Assembly: GCF_963169125.1 (NCBI RefSeq) | Contig: NC_084795.1 | Coordinates: 144,497,766 to 144,561,765, forward strand | Direction: 5' to 3' | Source of the DNA: Humulus lupulus | Lineage: Eukaryota; Streptophyta; Magnoliopsida; Rosales; Cannabaceae | DNA: 64,000 bases | In this document: positions 10,069-20,245 of the stretch, piece by piece | How positions within the stretch are numbered: the first letter of the stretch is position 1 | Layout: every line of letters begins with the position of its first letter | Translations under genes and position numbers: made by a program | Notes under the pieces: model-generated | Told to the model about the DNA's origin: nothing | What the model saw: the letters and a program-made list of their open reading frames with translations, nothing else | Databases searched by the model: none

Positions 10069-12714
10069 TTAAGAGGCATTTGGGGCCGGAGGGTCCTGGG
10101 CAGCATCCTGGTTGGTCGCGTCCTCGGCAACTTCTTCTTCTTCTACACCAACGATGCTTGGAGAAGCAGGGATCCTCAGTCGTGCCTCCTCTTCGGCCAG
10201 TTGAGAGGTGCAGCGAGCCAACTCAGCAGTCCTGACTTCCTCCGAAAGATAGCTAAAGTCGGCACCCTGATTATGTTTCCAGAAGTTGTAGAAACATCGG
10301 AGTGTCGTCCTCTTGTACTTTTCAAGATTTTTGGAGTTGTCAAGCTCTAGCTGCTTCACCTTGCCTTCAAGAGTGAAAATAGCCTCGTCCTTGGACTTGA
10401 GTGTCTCTCCCAAATGCTTGATCTCGCGAAGATGGGTTTGATTGGACTCTCGATACTGCTGCCTCAACTTCACCGCGGCGTCTTTTGCGGCTTCAGCCTC
10501 TGACAGTTTGGTCACCGCAGCATCCCTTTCTCGAGCCATTGCCTCCAACTCCTTGGCGTGCCTAGCCTCTGCAGCCGAAAGCTCCTCAGACGCCTTTCAC
10601 TTGATGCCTCTCAGTGGCCTTTGCCTTGGCTTGCTCGATGGAAGCCTGGATGCGAGTGCGAGCAGTGATGGAAGATAGCAAGGCCTGTGAACAAAGGAAA
10701 AAGTTAGAACCTGCTGTGAAGAATAAAAGACTAAGACTTAAAAAGTGAAGAAATACTTACACTGGAGATTTCATTCAGGGCCCTGTTCAGAACCTGGTCG
10801 GCCCCCATGTTTTCAGCCTCGACCATTGCATCTCAGATACGGTCACCTTTGCCAATGCGGTCAAGGCGATCCATGGCTGATCGAAGGGTACGGCTCATAA
10901 GTTTGGCCCTGAGAGCTTCTTCACGAGTAATTTCCTCTCTGGTGGGCGCAGCCGGAGGATTTGGTGGGGCAGGAGGAGTCTGCTTCTCAGTAGGAGCTGG
11001 TGGATGAGTTTGCCCCGTTGGCCCAGGAGTTTTCCTAGTTGGCGCGTCCTTGGGAAGGTCTTCTGTTCGACCCTTCTTGGCTGGAGGGCCTCGGCTGGAT
11101 TCGCCAGTTCTCCTCTTGGATCTCCGCTGGAGTTGGGGAACCTCCTCTTCCTCCTCGGCCTGGTACATGTCAAAGATATTGGGAGTGGCCATATCTGCAT
11201 GCAAGTAAAGACAGGAAACTGATAAGAATAAGAGGCAGATGAAAATATATTATATGCAACAGGAGAAAGGCAACAAAGTGAATACCCGAGCTACAACTAC
11301 TGGTCGCTACAGTATTGACTCTATTAGTCATATACTCATTATCTGGCATGAAGAAGTCTGGCCCTAATTTTGGAGTATACGTAAAGTTGCCTTCCCCGTC
11401 GAACAAATGACAGGGAATCGGCAAACCATTTAAAAGTAAAATTGTGTTACCGTTATCATCAGAGGACTCTCCCAAGTCCACAGCTGGCTCTTTGGCCTTT
11501 TGTTTCCCCTTGCCTTGGGGAGCAGAAGGCCTTTCTGCAGAAGGATTGCCCGTGGGCTCCCTAATAGTAATCCCCGTTGGCCTCCGAGGAGGAGGAGACA
11601 CAGGACGTTGCTGCTCGGGAACCCCCTCGGCAGTGGCTTCGTCAACCACAGACCCTCTAGTTTCATGGCGAGGAGCCAGGAGACCAGACTGCCTCAAGTT
11701 TTCTTCAGTCACCAGGATCTTGACGCTTTTTGCTGCGTCGGACATCCTGGCCAGAGTATTAGACCTCAACACCATGTCTGGTGTTGGGGTTGGATGTAAC
11801 CAAGGGCCTGAAAAACAAATTACAGTTTAAGAAAAACGAAAGGAGACACCTTGAGTAAAAGTATCGACCAGTCAGAAACGGTGCTTACCTCCTCGTGCGA
11901 AGGCTAGGTTGTTGCTGGATATGTCCGGGGTAAGGAAGTACTCCTTATTATACTGCCCCACATTCGAGATATGCGTAGTGTCACTCAGGAATGTTCGATT
12001 GGTTTCCTGGTGACAAAAATGGAAGAAACCCGTTCCGTGTTGTTGCAGGTTAGACTTGAGGTCAAAGAGATAGTTGACCTCGTGGGGTGAAGGTTCTGTC
12101 CATTTCTTAAGTTTATACAGGATATAGAGTGCGGCCAGCATTCTATATCCGTTTGGAGTTATTTGGAAGGGGGCGACACCAAAATAATTGGCCACCCCCA
12201 CAAAAAAGGGATGAAGAGGGAGATAAGCTCCCGCCTCAATATGATACCGAGACCAGGCGCTATTGACACCTCCGGGGAGGTTAGCCCTCTGGTCTGCGAC
12301 AGGTTGTATAATTGAAACCCCTGTGAGGGGGAATCTCCTGAAGCAGTTAGCAATCATCCGAAGAGTTATTGAACTGGCTGGGGAAGTATACCACTCGACA
12401 TCAGGCAAGTTCTGATGACGAGGGCTGACTCTAATTTGGATATTGGGGTCAGGAACAAGATTTTCTCGACCACTGGTCGAGGGAGCCCTTGCCTGCGAAT
12501 TAGGTCGGGCAAGAGAATTTGGGTTGTTTTCAGACTCGGGTCTTTTCTTGCCTGAAGATTTGGAACGGGCCATTGAAGGAGAAGGATGGGGTCTGGAAGA
12601 AGATCGCGAGAAAGGGATCTCGTGGACGCGGTCAGTTGGTTGATCTTCTCCCTCGAGCAGTTGGGCAAGAAGGTCGTCGTCAATAGGCCTTTCACCTCCC
12701 CACAAATCTGGCAT
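10069..12714 (-). pseudogene. antisense spliced gene of Tat copy 1 (gypsy-type transposon domain plus coiled coil)
   Basis: Four coding exons on the minus strand: 12720-11889 (ATG at 12714-12712, reading MPDLWGGERP), 11807-11286, 11194-10761 and 10684-10069. Introns begin GTAAGC, GTATTC and GTAAGT and end in CAG. Exon 1 protein (SGRENLV, DVEWYTSP, GVANYFGVAPFQITPNGYRM, SDTTHISNVGQY) resembles the Pfam 'putative gypsy type transposon' domain; the middle is Pro/Lys/Arg rich (PAKKGRT, PPAPTEKQTPPAPPNPPAAP); the last exon is a coiled coil (AVTKLSEAEAAKDAAVKLRQ, TLEGKVKQLELDN). Defects: a TGA after GDRI near 10833 and a frameshift near 10580. About 800 residues if intact. Function unknown; it could be a regulator or accessory protein of the element. 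The ATG is chosen inside exon 1; the upstream ATG at 12726 overlaps the acceptor and is intronic. Confidence 0.85.
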
Positions 12715-12720
12715 TAAAGT

Positions 12721-13145
12721 CTGCATACAGAAGAATGGGGAGGTGAGGATAGAAAACTCTTAAAAGCTTTTTAGAATAACGCTGGTCGAGTATAAAAATT
12801 AAGCTTTTATACAATAGCATTCTAACAAAAAGCTAAATTTTTCTACACGAACAGTTTGAAAAACGGATCAAAGGGTGAAAGTAAAAAGTTTTTCTGAAAA
12901 AGCTTTTTCAACTCCCCTTAGGGCGGGAAAAATTTATTTTTCAACTAGCCTAAAGATCGAATTTTTACTTCGATTTTACGTCCTGAAAAGCATGATCCAG
13001 GATTTTAAACTAACTCGTAACCCTATTTCGCCTACAAAATATTCTGTCTACAAGCGTCTAAAACCAGAAGCAGACAAACTCAAACAGTACACAGTTAGAA
13101 GCATGCATCACAAAAAATTAGAAGCGTGGGAACTCGAAAACTTAC
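12721..13145 (-). other. 5' UTR intron of antisense gene, copy 1
   Basis: Minus-strand donor CTTG|GTAAGTTTTCGAG (intron starts at 13145) and acceptor TTCTGTATGCAG|ACTTTAATG (intron ends at 12721). Copy 2 has the same arrangement at 42526-42973 (CTA|GTAAGTCTCAG ... TTCGCAG|ATTTTAATG). The intron ends six bases before the start codon. Plus-strand open frames in this stretch are non-coding shadows. Confidence 0.7.
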
Positions 13146-13314
13146 CAAGAAAAGTGATCGTGAAGATGGAAGAAGGGTCTTCAGAGGTCAAGAAGCTCTT
13201 GAATGGGGTCCTGAAAGTGCCAACGGAACGGTCTTCAGGAACGATAAAGACTCTGGATTTTAGGTTTTCTTGTGGAGACGATGGCGTGCGTAAAAAGAAA
13301 AGAAAGGCTTCGAA

Positions 13315-13327
13315 GGTCTTATATAAG
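13315..13327 (-). promoter_or_regulatory. TATA-like box of antisense gene, copy 1
   Basis: CTTATATAAG (palindromic) lies about 170 bases upstream, on the minus strand, of the 5' UTR donor. Copy 2 has AAATATATAG in the matching place at 42348-42358. Both are followed by a CT-rich leader. This suggests an internal promoter separate from the LTR; no transcript evidence is available. Confidence 0.5.
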
Positions 13328-13544
13328 TTTGTCTCTGATAGTAAAAAGTGTAATCATTAGTTTCCCTTTTTCAAAGTATGGGGAAGCGGGATGGCCGTCG
13401 AAATCTTTTCTGGGGAACCGAAAGGACGTGGTATGACAGAGGTAGGTTGCTTTTTTCAAGAACACACGAAGGGTTCTGACACGTCAGGCGGGGTTACCGA
13501 AGAGTCGCTCGTTCAAAATTTTATTTACTGCTCTTGATAAATAA

Positions 13545-13558
13545 ACTTGGGGGGCAAA
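13545..13558 (+). promoter_or_regulatory. polypurine tract of Tat copy 1
   Basis: ACTTGGGGGGCAAA directly before the 3' LTR; the identical tract precedes the 3' LTR of copy 2 (42116-42129, inverted). It is the plus-strand cDNA primer site. Confidence 0.85.
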
Positions 13559-14152
13559 CGTTATCCGTAAAATTAGCATTGGTGACGTGGCAAGTGATCC
13601 CTGGACACGTGGCTGACACCTGGAAACGTTCTGCTAGAGTATCGACCAGAGGACACATTAGAAGCAGTGCAAGCCTGTCTTACCTGCGACCAATCTAGTC
13701 GATAGTTCTGTGTACAAGGCGACATTAATGGGAAGATCTTTATGAATCCTGAATTTATCTCACACAATCTCCTGAGTATCCGATTATTCAGGAAAGAATA
13801 TCTGTAACAATCTTTTGTAATCCCCCTTGAGCCTATAAATAGCAAGAGATAGCTCAAGGGAGGGGACTTTTTTGGGCTTTTGGAATCGTGAGAGATTATA
13901 GTAATTATCCTAGGAATATTGTATTGTTCTTCAGAAAGTGGTGAAACTCATTGAACCCTAGTTCTTTGATCACTCTTCTGGTTTTTATATCAATATCATT
14001 CTAAGTGGACGTAGGTCATTACCAGATCCTGGGGCCGAACCACTATAAAATACTGTGTCTTATTTACTTTTGTCATTACATTCTTCTCATCTCCTTCATT
14101 CACATCAAGCGTATTCTGACTCCGTGTCAGTTGGCCAAATCTTGGGTCAACA
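13559..14152 (+). repeat. 3' LTR of Tat copy 1
   Basis: 594 bp. Starts CGTTATCC (copy 2 has TGTTATCC, so the first base of TG has changed) and ends GGGTCAACA. TATA box CTATAAATAG at 13833-13842, separating U3 from R/U5. The LTR is clearly related to, but diverged from, the two 607-bp LTRs of copy 2. Its last base abuts copia A RNase H sequence. Confidence 0.88.
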
Positions 14153-14582
14153 ATGACAAGAAGTCTACTTCTGGTATGGTGTTTACTCTTGGGGTGGAGC
14201 TTTGATATGGAGAAGCGTAAAGCAGTCTGCAATCTCATATTCCACCATGGAGGCTGAGTACATAGCCACGTCAAAAGCAGCTAAGGAAATAGTCTCGCTA
14301 ACGAAGTTCTATTCGGATCTTAGTGTTATTCTAGAAATGGATAAACTGTTTGTGTTGTTTTGTGACAATATAGGAGTGATAGCCAACTCGAAAGAACCTC
14401 GTAGTCACAAGAAGAGTAAGCATATAGAAAGGAAGTATCACATTATTCGAGAATATGTGGCCAGAGGAGATGTGAAGGTTATGAAGATTGCATCTGAAGA
14501 CAATCTTGCAGATCAATTTACAAAGGCACTACCAGAAGCTACATTTGATCAGCATATCAAGGAAATAGGATTAGTAGAATAA
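14153..14582 (+). pseudogene. copia A RNase H C-terminal part
   Basis: Reads KKSTSGMVFTLG, then after a one-base shift near 14200 WRSVKQSAISYSTMEAEYIA, KEIVSLTKFYSDL, LFVLFCDNIGVIANSKEP, KSKHIERKYHIIREYVARGD and DNLADQFTKALPE, ending in a TAA at 14580-14582. The acidic residues in MEAEY and FCDN are kept. Without the upstream pol it cannot function. Confidence 0.88.
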
Positions 14583-14615
14583 AGGCATTAGTTTGAAATA
14601 GTACAAGTGGGAGTT

Positions 14616-16484
14616 TGTTAGGGTTTTATGCCCTAATTAAAATCCAATTTCATTGTAATCTCATTTTATTATCAATAAAGGAACAGAAATCATTTTTTGA
14701 CTTGATCAATCACTTCGCTCACATGTTTTATTTTCATGATTATTTATTTAATATAAACTTCTATTAAATCCCGAGCATATAGCTAATCATATTTATAGTT
14801 ACGTAATCACAGTGGAATATAAATATGATTATATGTTCAAAATAAGTTAGTCCTAAGATTAGTTAGTGCACAAGACTTACACTGACTTGCCAATCTACGA
14901 TATGTTCTACTTACACATCACAGTGTTATGTTCTTTCCAAAACATTAGCAAAGTAGATAAGATCGGATGTATTTGTTACATCGGACTAGACCGATATCGA
15001 CAATTGATAGGATAAGTAAACATACCGTTATTATCTATTCTATTCATATCATATAGTTGACCAAAGGTCAATTCAACCTCACTTCTGAGTGGTAAGTATT
15101 CTAACTGATTGTATTGTTTGAGTTCTTTGACTTGTTCGTTACAAGCTTACCCTATGGACTAGCCCATACTTACATCTTGGGAACTCGGTAGTATAATTGA
15201 GTGGGAGTGTTAATCATAGATATGAACATCTATAGCTTCTGATGAAGAAGTGAAACAATGGTTTATTTTTAGTTTGGTTTAAGGTGCTAAACGATAGAGA
15301 TCTCATTTTAGTAATTAATGTTAGTTTAGTGAAATATCATTTACAAGGAACTAAGTGTTTTATGGATAAAATACAATGAGGGGTAAACCAGTATTTTAGT
15401 CTCATCTCCTTGTAGACCGTCTATAGAGGATTGAGGGACAATTATGGTTGTAACAATGGATAATTAATATCATATCTATATTTGTTATAGAGCGTTATAT
15501 GAACTCAAGAGTGCAATTATGAGTCTTTAGTGGTCTCACGAGAATTAATAATTTAGTAAATTTATTTGTTAGATTTATGATAACTTATTAGAGCTTGATT
15601 TCATAGGCCCATGGTCCCCAATGTACCTTGGCTAAAGTCATCTAGGCAGTCTCAATTAATTGATTTAATTATCAATAAGAATTATCAAAGTTGACTAGGT
15701 CAATTTTGGATAGTTTCACAGAGTTATGTAATTTAGAGACGAAAAGAGAAATTAGGGCAGATTTATTAACTAAGATAAATTGGTATCTAAATTAATAAAT
15801 AAGTTTAAATCAAGGTTGAAATTATAAATAAATAATTTTATAAAGGATTTAAATAATTATTTAATTACTTAAATCAATATAAAATATTACATGCCTTGAT
15901 TTTAAGTCCAATGGGCTTATAATCAAATGGGAAATTTCACAGGCCTAAAGCCCATGATAATTTTGACCTAGGGCTGTTAATTGGCTATTATTTTATTGAA
16001 TTTTTAATTAAGTAAATGACCTAATTGAGTCTATAAAAGGAATGTTAAGAGAGAATTGAAAACATAAGTTCTGAAGTTAGATTTCAGATTAGAGGCACTA
16101 GCTTTCAGATAGGTTTTAGATTCTCTCTAAACATAAGTCCTTCTCTAAGCCTTATTGTTATTCTCTCTTCTTCTCACTATGTCTATCTCATGTGTTGAGA
16201 ATTGCCCACCCTAGTCTATGTGATTCCAATGATACTTTGGAAGACTGTGAAGAAAATTGAAGATTGGTTCAGTTTCTTGGTAATACTCTGCGACAAAAAT
16301 GATACAAGGGTTTGAGAAACTGAAGAAATGACTCATTCATTCCACTGCATATAATGTAAGTCTTGTTATCATTATTTCTCTTTCAATTCAATTTTAGAAA
16401 CATGTTGTAGGTTATCTCATATTAATTTTTTTAATATTAGATCTATATGAAAATAGATAAAGATCATGTATAAGTTTCCTAACA
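14616..16484 (+). repeat. 3' LTR of copia A
   Basis: About 1.87 kb, starting TGTTAGGGTTTTATGCCC directly after a purine tract (ACAAGTGGGAGTT) and ending CCTAACA. TATA box CTATAAAAGG at 16031-16040. The last ~350 bases resemble the following 16485-16842 (shared CTCATGTGTTGAGA and TTTGGAAGACTGT), which is the end of the copia B 5' LTR, showing two related LTR ends side by side. Confidence 0.8.
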
Positions 16485-16842
16485 TACCTAACCACCCACT
16501 CTCTCTTAGTTTTCTCTCTCAAAAATCTCTTCTCATGTGTTGAGACTTGCCCACACAAACACTATGTTATTTTAGATAAAGATTTGGAAGACTGTAGTAT
16601 TGTTTCAAAGTTGTTTGGATTCCTTGCAATACCTAGCATTCAACATTGAGAAAAGGTTAGGGAATCCGAAGGGTGTGGTCATTATTCCGCTACGTATCTC
16701 GTAAGTACTCTATTGATTTTATTATTGTATTTACAAATCTCTGTATTAAAATTACTTCTATGCATGTATTTATGTTTTCCATTGTATGTTATTTTGTGTA
16801 ATAGGGAGCATGCATATAGACTTATATAAATGAGGTTCTACA
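16485..16842 (+). repeat. truncated 5' LTR of copia B
   Basis: Only the 3' ~358 bases remain, ending GAGGTTCTACA just before the primer site. It is homologous to the end of LTR A. The U3 portion with TGTTGGG, seen in the 3' LTR at 38195, is missing here. Confidence 0.72.
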
Positions 16843-16844
16843 AC

Positions 16845-16857
16845 TGGCTTCAGAGCC
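16845..16857 (+). promoter_or_regulatory. copia B primer binding site (initiator-Met type)
   Basis: TGGCTTCAGAGCC lies two bases after the LTR end; it differs slightly from TGGTATCAGAGC, complementary to the 3' end of initiator tRNA-Met. Confidence 0.72.
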
Positions 16858-16862
16858 AATGG

Positions 16863-18750
16863 TTGCTAGTTTATATGTTTATATACATGTATGTGATTTT
16901 TCGACATGTTAGATAGGTTAATTGGATGGTATTATAATTGTTTGCACGTTTAAGTTTTATGTGTATGTTATGCTAAAAGAACAGTGTTCATGTTTTTTGT
17001 ATGTTTATGTGTGTTTTATTTTGTTTTATAAAACTCATAAACTCTATACATAAAATCAAAGTTTGAAAATTTTTTGAAAAAATTACATAATTTTTTTTAG
17101 TGGCTATGTGTTTTTTTAGTTTTTTTTGTTTCATTTTCTTATATATATGTATAATTCCTTTTTTCTTTTCATGTATATGGCTATGCATTTTTTAAAAAAT
17201 TTGGGAATCCATTTGTATATATTATTGGTAACAAATTTTTATATATGGAGGCAATTAATATATATATAAAAAAGTTGAATAGCATTCTTTGATTAAAACG
17301 TGAATGGCATATTTTCATATATGGAGGTTTATTATATATATGGTAACATATTCATATATATGGAGGGAAATTAAAAAATATATTTATTTGGTATTTTTAA
17401 AAAATAAAATAAGAATAAAGATATATTTTTTTTGAAATTGGAACAATTGAATTAATTTTTATTTGATTAATTTTTGAAGTTTGATTGAATTAAAATTAAT
17501 TGTGATTAATTGATTGATTGATTTCATGAAATTTTGATTGATTAGTTTTATTTTAGTTATTCATTTATTTTGGTAATAAATGTGTACGGGCATAAATTAG
17601 GAACATGCCATATAGATTGTATGCTAGACCCATCCAATTATTTAACATGTCATGCATCATTATAATTGTCATTTTTGCAAATTTGTGCTTAGATGATGGA
17701 CTTATAGTGATGACAAATTATTTTATATAATGAGAAAAATGTCAAATAAAACGGGTCATAATCTTGATAGGTTTTATTTGGGCCCAGTTGAACATGTAAA
17801 GTTTAAATTCCTCTCTTGTGGTTGGTTACACTTGTGAAGACCCATTTGCTTTGCATTACACCTAATCAATTAAAGAACGATCAATAAAACAAATGTTTAA
17901 ATTTTTGTCTTTGGCGTTCTATATGGAAGTTAGGGGGCCTTGTAGTGGCAACGACATACTGGACCCAACCCTCCTCCATGCAAACCCAAATTGTTAAGGC
18001 CTATTTACCTATGTTGTACTTGATTGTATTAGGTTAATTCTAGTTGAACCTAAATTAATTTATTAGTAACACAGTAATTCTAAATATTTAATGTGGATTT
18101 AAACGGGTATTTTAGAATTAAAAGAGATTTATGCTAATGTTTATTAATTATTTTAAATAATATAAAAAACCTAGTTTTATAATTTTCACAAGGAAAATAC
18201 TAAATTAAAATAATGAGGTTTAATTTTTGAAATTCGATCTCCATCGTTAATTTAACAAGGTTAGAGTTTAGTGGGGCCTTATGACGCTTTGATTACGTCT
18301 CCATACAGATGGTGTTCACTGGACTTTTAACATGGTTAAATTTCTTAGGATAGATAGTTATAGATCAAACCCTTATAGACTCATCCCCAAGGTGACTATG
18401 AGAAATAAGTCTATAATAATTGAAATCGTGGGTCTAGCTTATAAAGTTCGAAATAATTAGATTCCATGACTTTGATCGAATAGGAAGGTTATTAAGAATA
18501 GTTTTAGACTATTATTAGTTGAGATGTTTTCTCTATTTAACTAAATTAATTTGTGATTCTCGCCTACCAGGACACATGTATTCATGGCTAGTTAAAACAC
18601 CTTAGAAATAGAAGATATGTGTCTTTTAGTATTTTACATATCTATGCATATTTTATATGTCTGATCTACTTCTAAATGTTTACGTGATTAAATAATTGTT
18701 AAACAACGCATTGATTTCTACTTATTGATAATTGTAGCTCTACGTCGAAT
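16863..18750 (+). other. copia B 5' leader, AT-rich, non-coding
   Basis: About 1.9 kb between primer site and gag. Holds poly-T runs (about 17091-17130) and TATATAT tracts with a repeated TATATATGGAGG motif (about 17240-17365). No coding domain is recognised. Confidence 0.6.
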
Positions 18751-18756
18751 CCCATT

Positions 18757-20245
18757 ATCTCTCTTTTCTCCAAGGAACTTCTCACTGGAGAGAATTTTCC
18801 CAAATGGAAGTCAAACATCAACATTGTGACAACTCCAAGTTTGTTATGACTGAAGTTTTCCCTAATGTCCCTGGTGATTTATCTTCAAAAGAATCAAGGG
18901 AGATGTATGAGCATTGGCTCACTTCCAACAACAAAGCAAAGACGTACATGCTAGCTAGCATATCAGATACAATAAGGATGAAGCTGGAAGATGTCGAAAC
19001 TGCCTATGAAATCCTAGAGTAGCTTCAGGAAATGTTTGGACACAAATTTGGACAAGCTCATTCCGAGGAAACGAAGAAGTATGCTAATGCCAGGATGGCA
19101 CCTGGAATGCATGTTCATGATCACTTCATCAAGATGATGAACCACTTTCAAGAGGCAGAATTGCACGAAGCCATCATAGACAAGGAACTCAAGTGGGGCT
19201 TATTCTGAATAGTCTTGCTCCTAGTTTTCTTCCATTCATCAACAACTACTTACTAAACAAACTAAAGTACGAAATGAATCAACTCATGAACGATCTTCAA
19301 ATGTTTGAAGGTATCAATGGTGGACCAAGTAAGGGACATGACAAGAAGCCTGCTACTGCCACTGAGGTCGCTCCTGGAGAAGCCAACATAGCTTCATCCT
19401 CGAAGAGGAACAAGAGGAAGAAGAGATAGAACAAGAAGGGAAAGGCCACAGCTACTGCAAAACTAGCTGGATGTGCTGCAAAACCTGCTGGGGCAAAACT
19501 CGCTGCTAAGAAAGCCAAAGGAGCATTCCATTGCAAGGAGACTGGGCATTGGAAAAGGGATTTCCTGACTCTCTGGGCTAGAGGAACGCTAGGTAATTAT
19601 CAATCTTTTGTCTTGGATGCATGTGTATTGGAAGATGATAATTCTATATGGATTATAGATTCTACATCCACTAACCATGTATGCACTTCTTTGCAGCTAC
19701 TTAGCAATTAGACACTAGTAAATGAAGGTGAGCTGAAGCTTAGAGTCGGAAATAGAGCTTTCGTGAACATTGAAGCAAGAGGACAAGCTCATCTAAATTT
19801 TTAAAATAAATATTTAGTCTTAAATAATGTTTATTTTACTCCAAACGTTAGTCAGAATTTAATTTCAGTTTCTTTATTGCGTCAATAACATTTTGCTGTA
19901 ACTTTCACAAGTTTTAATATATCAGTTTCATTGAATGGATATGAATTGTGTTGAATGTATGGAAAACAGACTATACCTTTTACGACCTATCTAACCCTCC
20001 GCTTTTAATAACGAGTTATTTAAGGTAGCTAGATCTAGGGCCGCCAAATGACAAAAGATTGATAACGATAACATGACATATCTTTGGCATCTCTGACTTG
20101 GTCATATTAACTATGATAGGATCAAAAGACTAACAAAAGCTGGGTGTTTGAGGGAACTCACAATGGGAAACCTACATGTCTGCGAATCTTGTCTCAAGGG
20201 AAAAATGATCATGCATCCATTCTCTGCAAAAGGAGAAAGGGCCAT
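18757..20245 (+). pseudogene. copia B gag, protease and integrase zinc region
   Basis: Broken across frames. Seen: LLTGENFPKWKSNINIVTT (gag start), VPGDLSSKESREMYEHWLTS and NKAKTYMLASISDTIRMKLE (gag), a degraded zinc knuckle FHCKETGHWKRDF with the first and last Cys lost, a protease site IWIIDSTSTNHVC (family DSGATNHVC, so the active-site Gly is replaced), then INYDRIKRLTKAGCL and CESCLKGKM of the integrase zinc domain. The piece ends at the TSD GCCAT where gypsy F inserted. Stops include a TAG at 19021. Confidence 0.85.

Larger units (their letters stand above)
6308..14152 (+). mobile_element. Ty3/gypsy Tat-lineage element copy 1, 5' truncated
   Basis: From 6308 the sequence follows Tat copy 2 (41509-53176, inverted) through RT, RNase H, a second RNase H, integrase, a spacer, an antisense gene and the 3' LTR. 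The 5' LTR, gag and protease are absent: homology to copy 2 begins at AGATCCTGCAGT, inside the upstream part of RT. Known: two RNase H domains and extra antisense ORFs near the 3' end occur in Tat-lineage elements. The 3' LTR ends exactly at 14152 inside a copia RNase H gene, so the element inserted into copia A. The other half of that copia is missing, implying a later deletion. Confidence 0.93.
14153..16484 (+). mobile_element. Ty1/copia element A, 3' fragment
   Basis: Only the end of RNase H, the primer tract and one LTR remain. The left edge is the Tat copy 1 LTR, which entered the copia gene at a conserved KKSTSG motif; the upstream part of A is absent from the window. The LTR start (TGTTAGGGTTTTATGCCC) matches copia B and resembles copia C, so A, B and C belong to one family group. 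Confidence 0.88.

Noticed and set aside
10807..11830. Plus-strand open frames of 66-128 codons opposite the antisense gene of copy 1
   Set aside because: The minus-strand reading is supported by splice sites, copy 2 and a coherent protein; these are GC-biased shadows.
10069..12714. Antisense gene as an ordinary host gene hit by the element
   Set aside because: The same gene sits at the same place and orientation in a second, separate Tat copy, so it belongs to the element.
12875..13360. 161-codon plus-strand open frame
   Set aside because: Covers the antisense gene's 5' UTR intron and leader; no domain recognised, and the minus-strand splice signals match copy 2.
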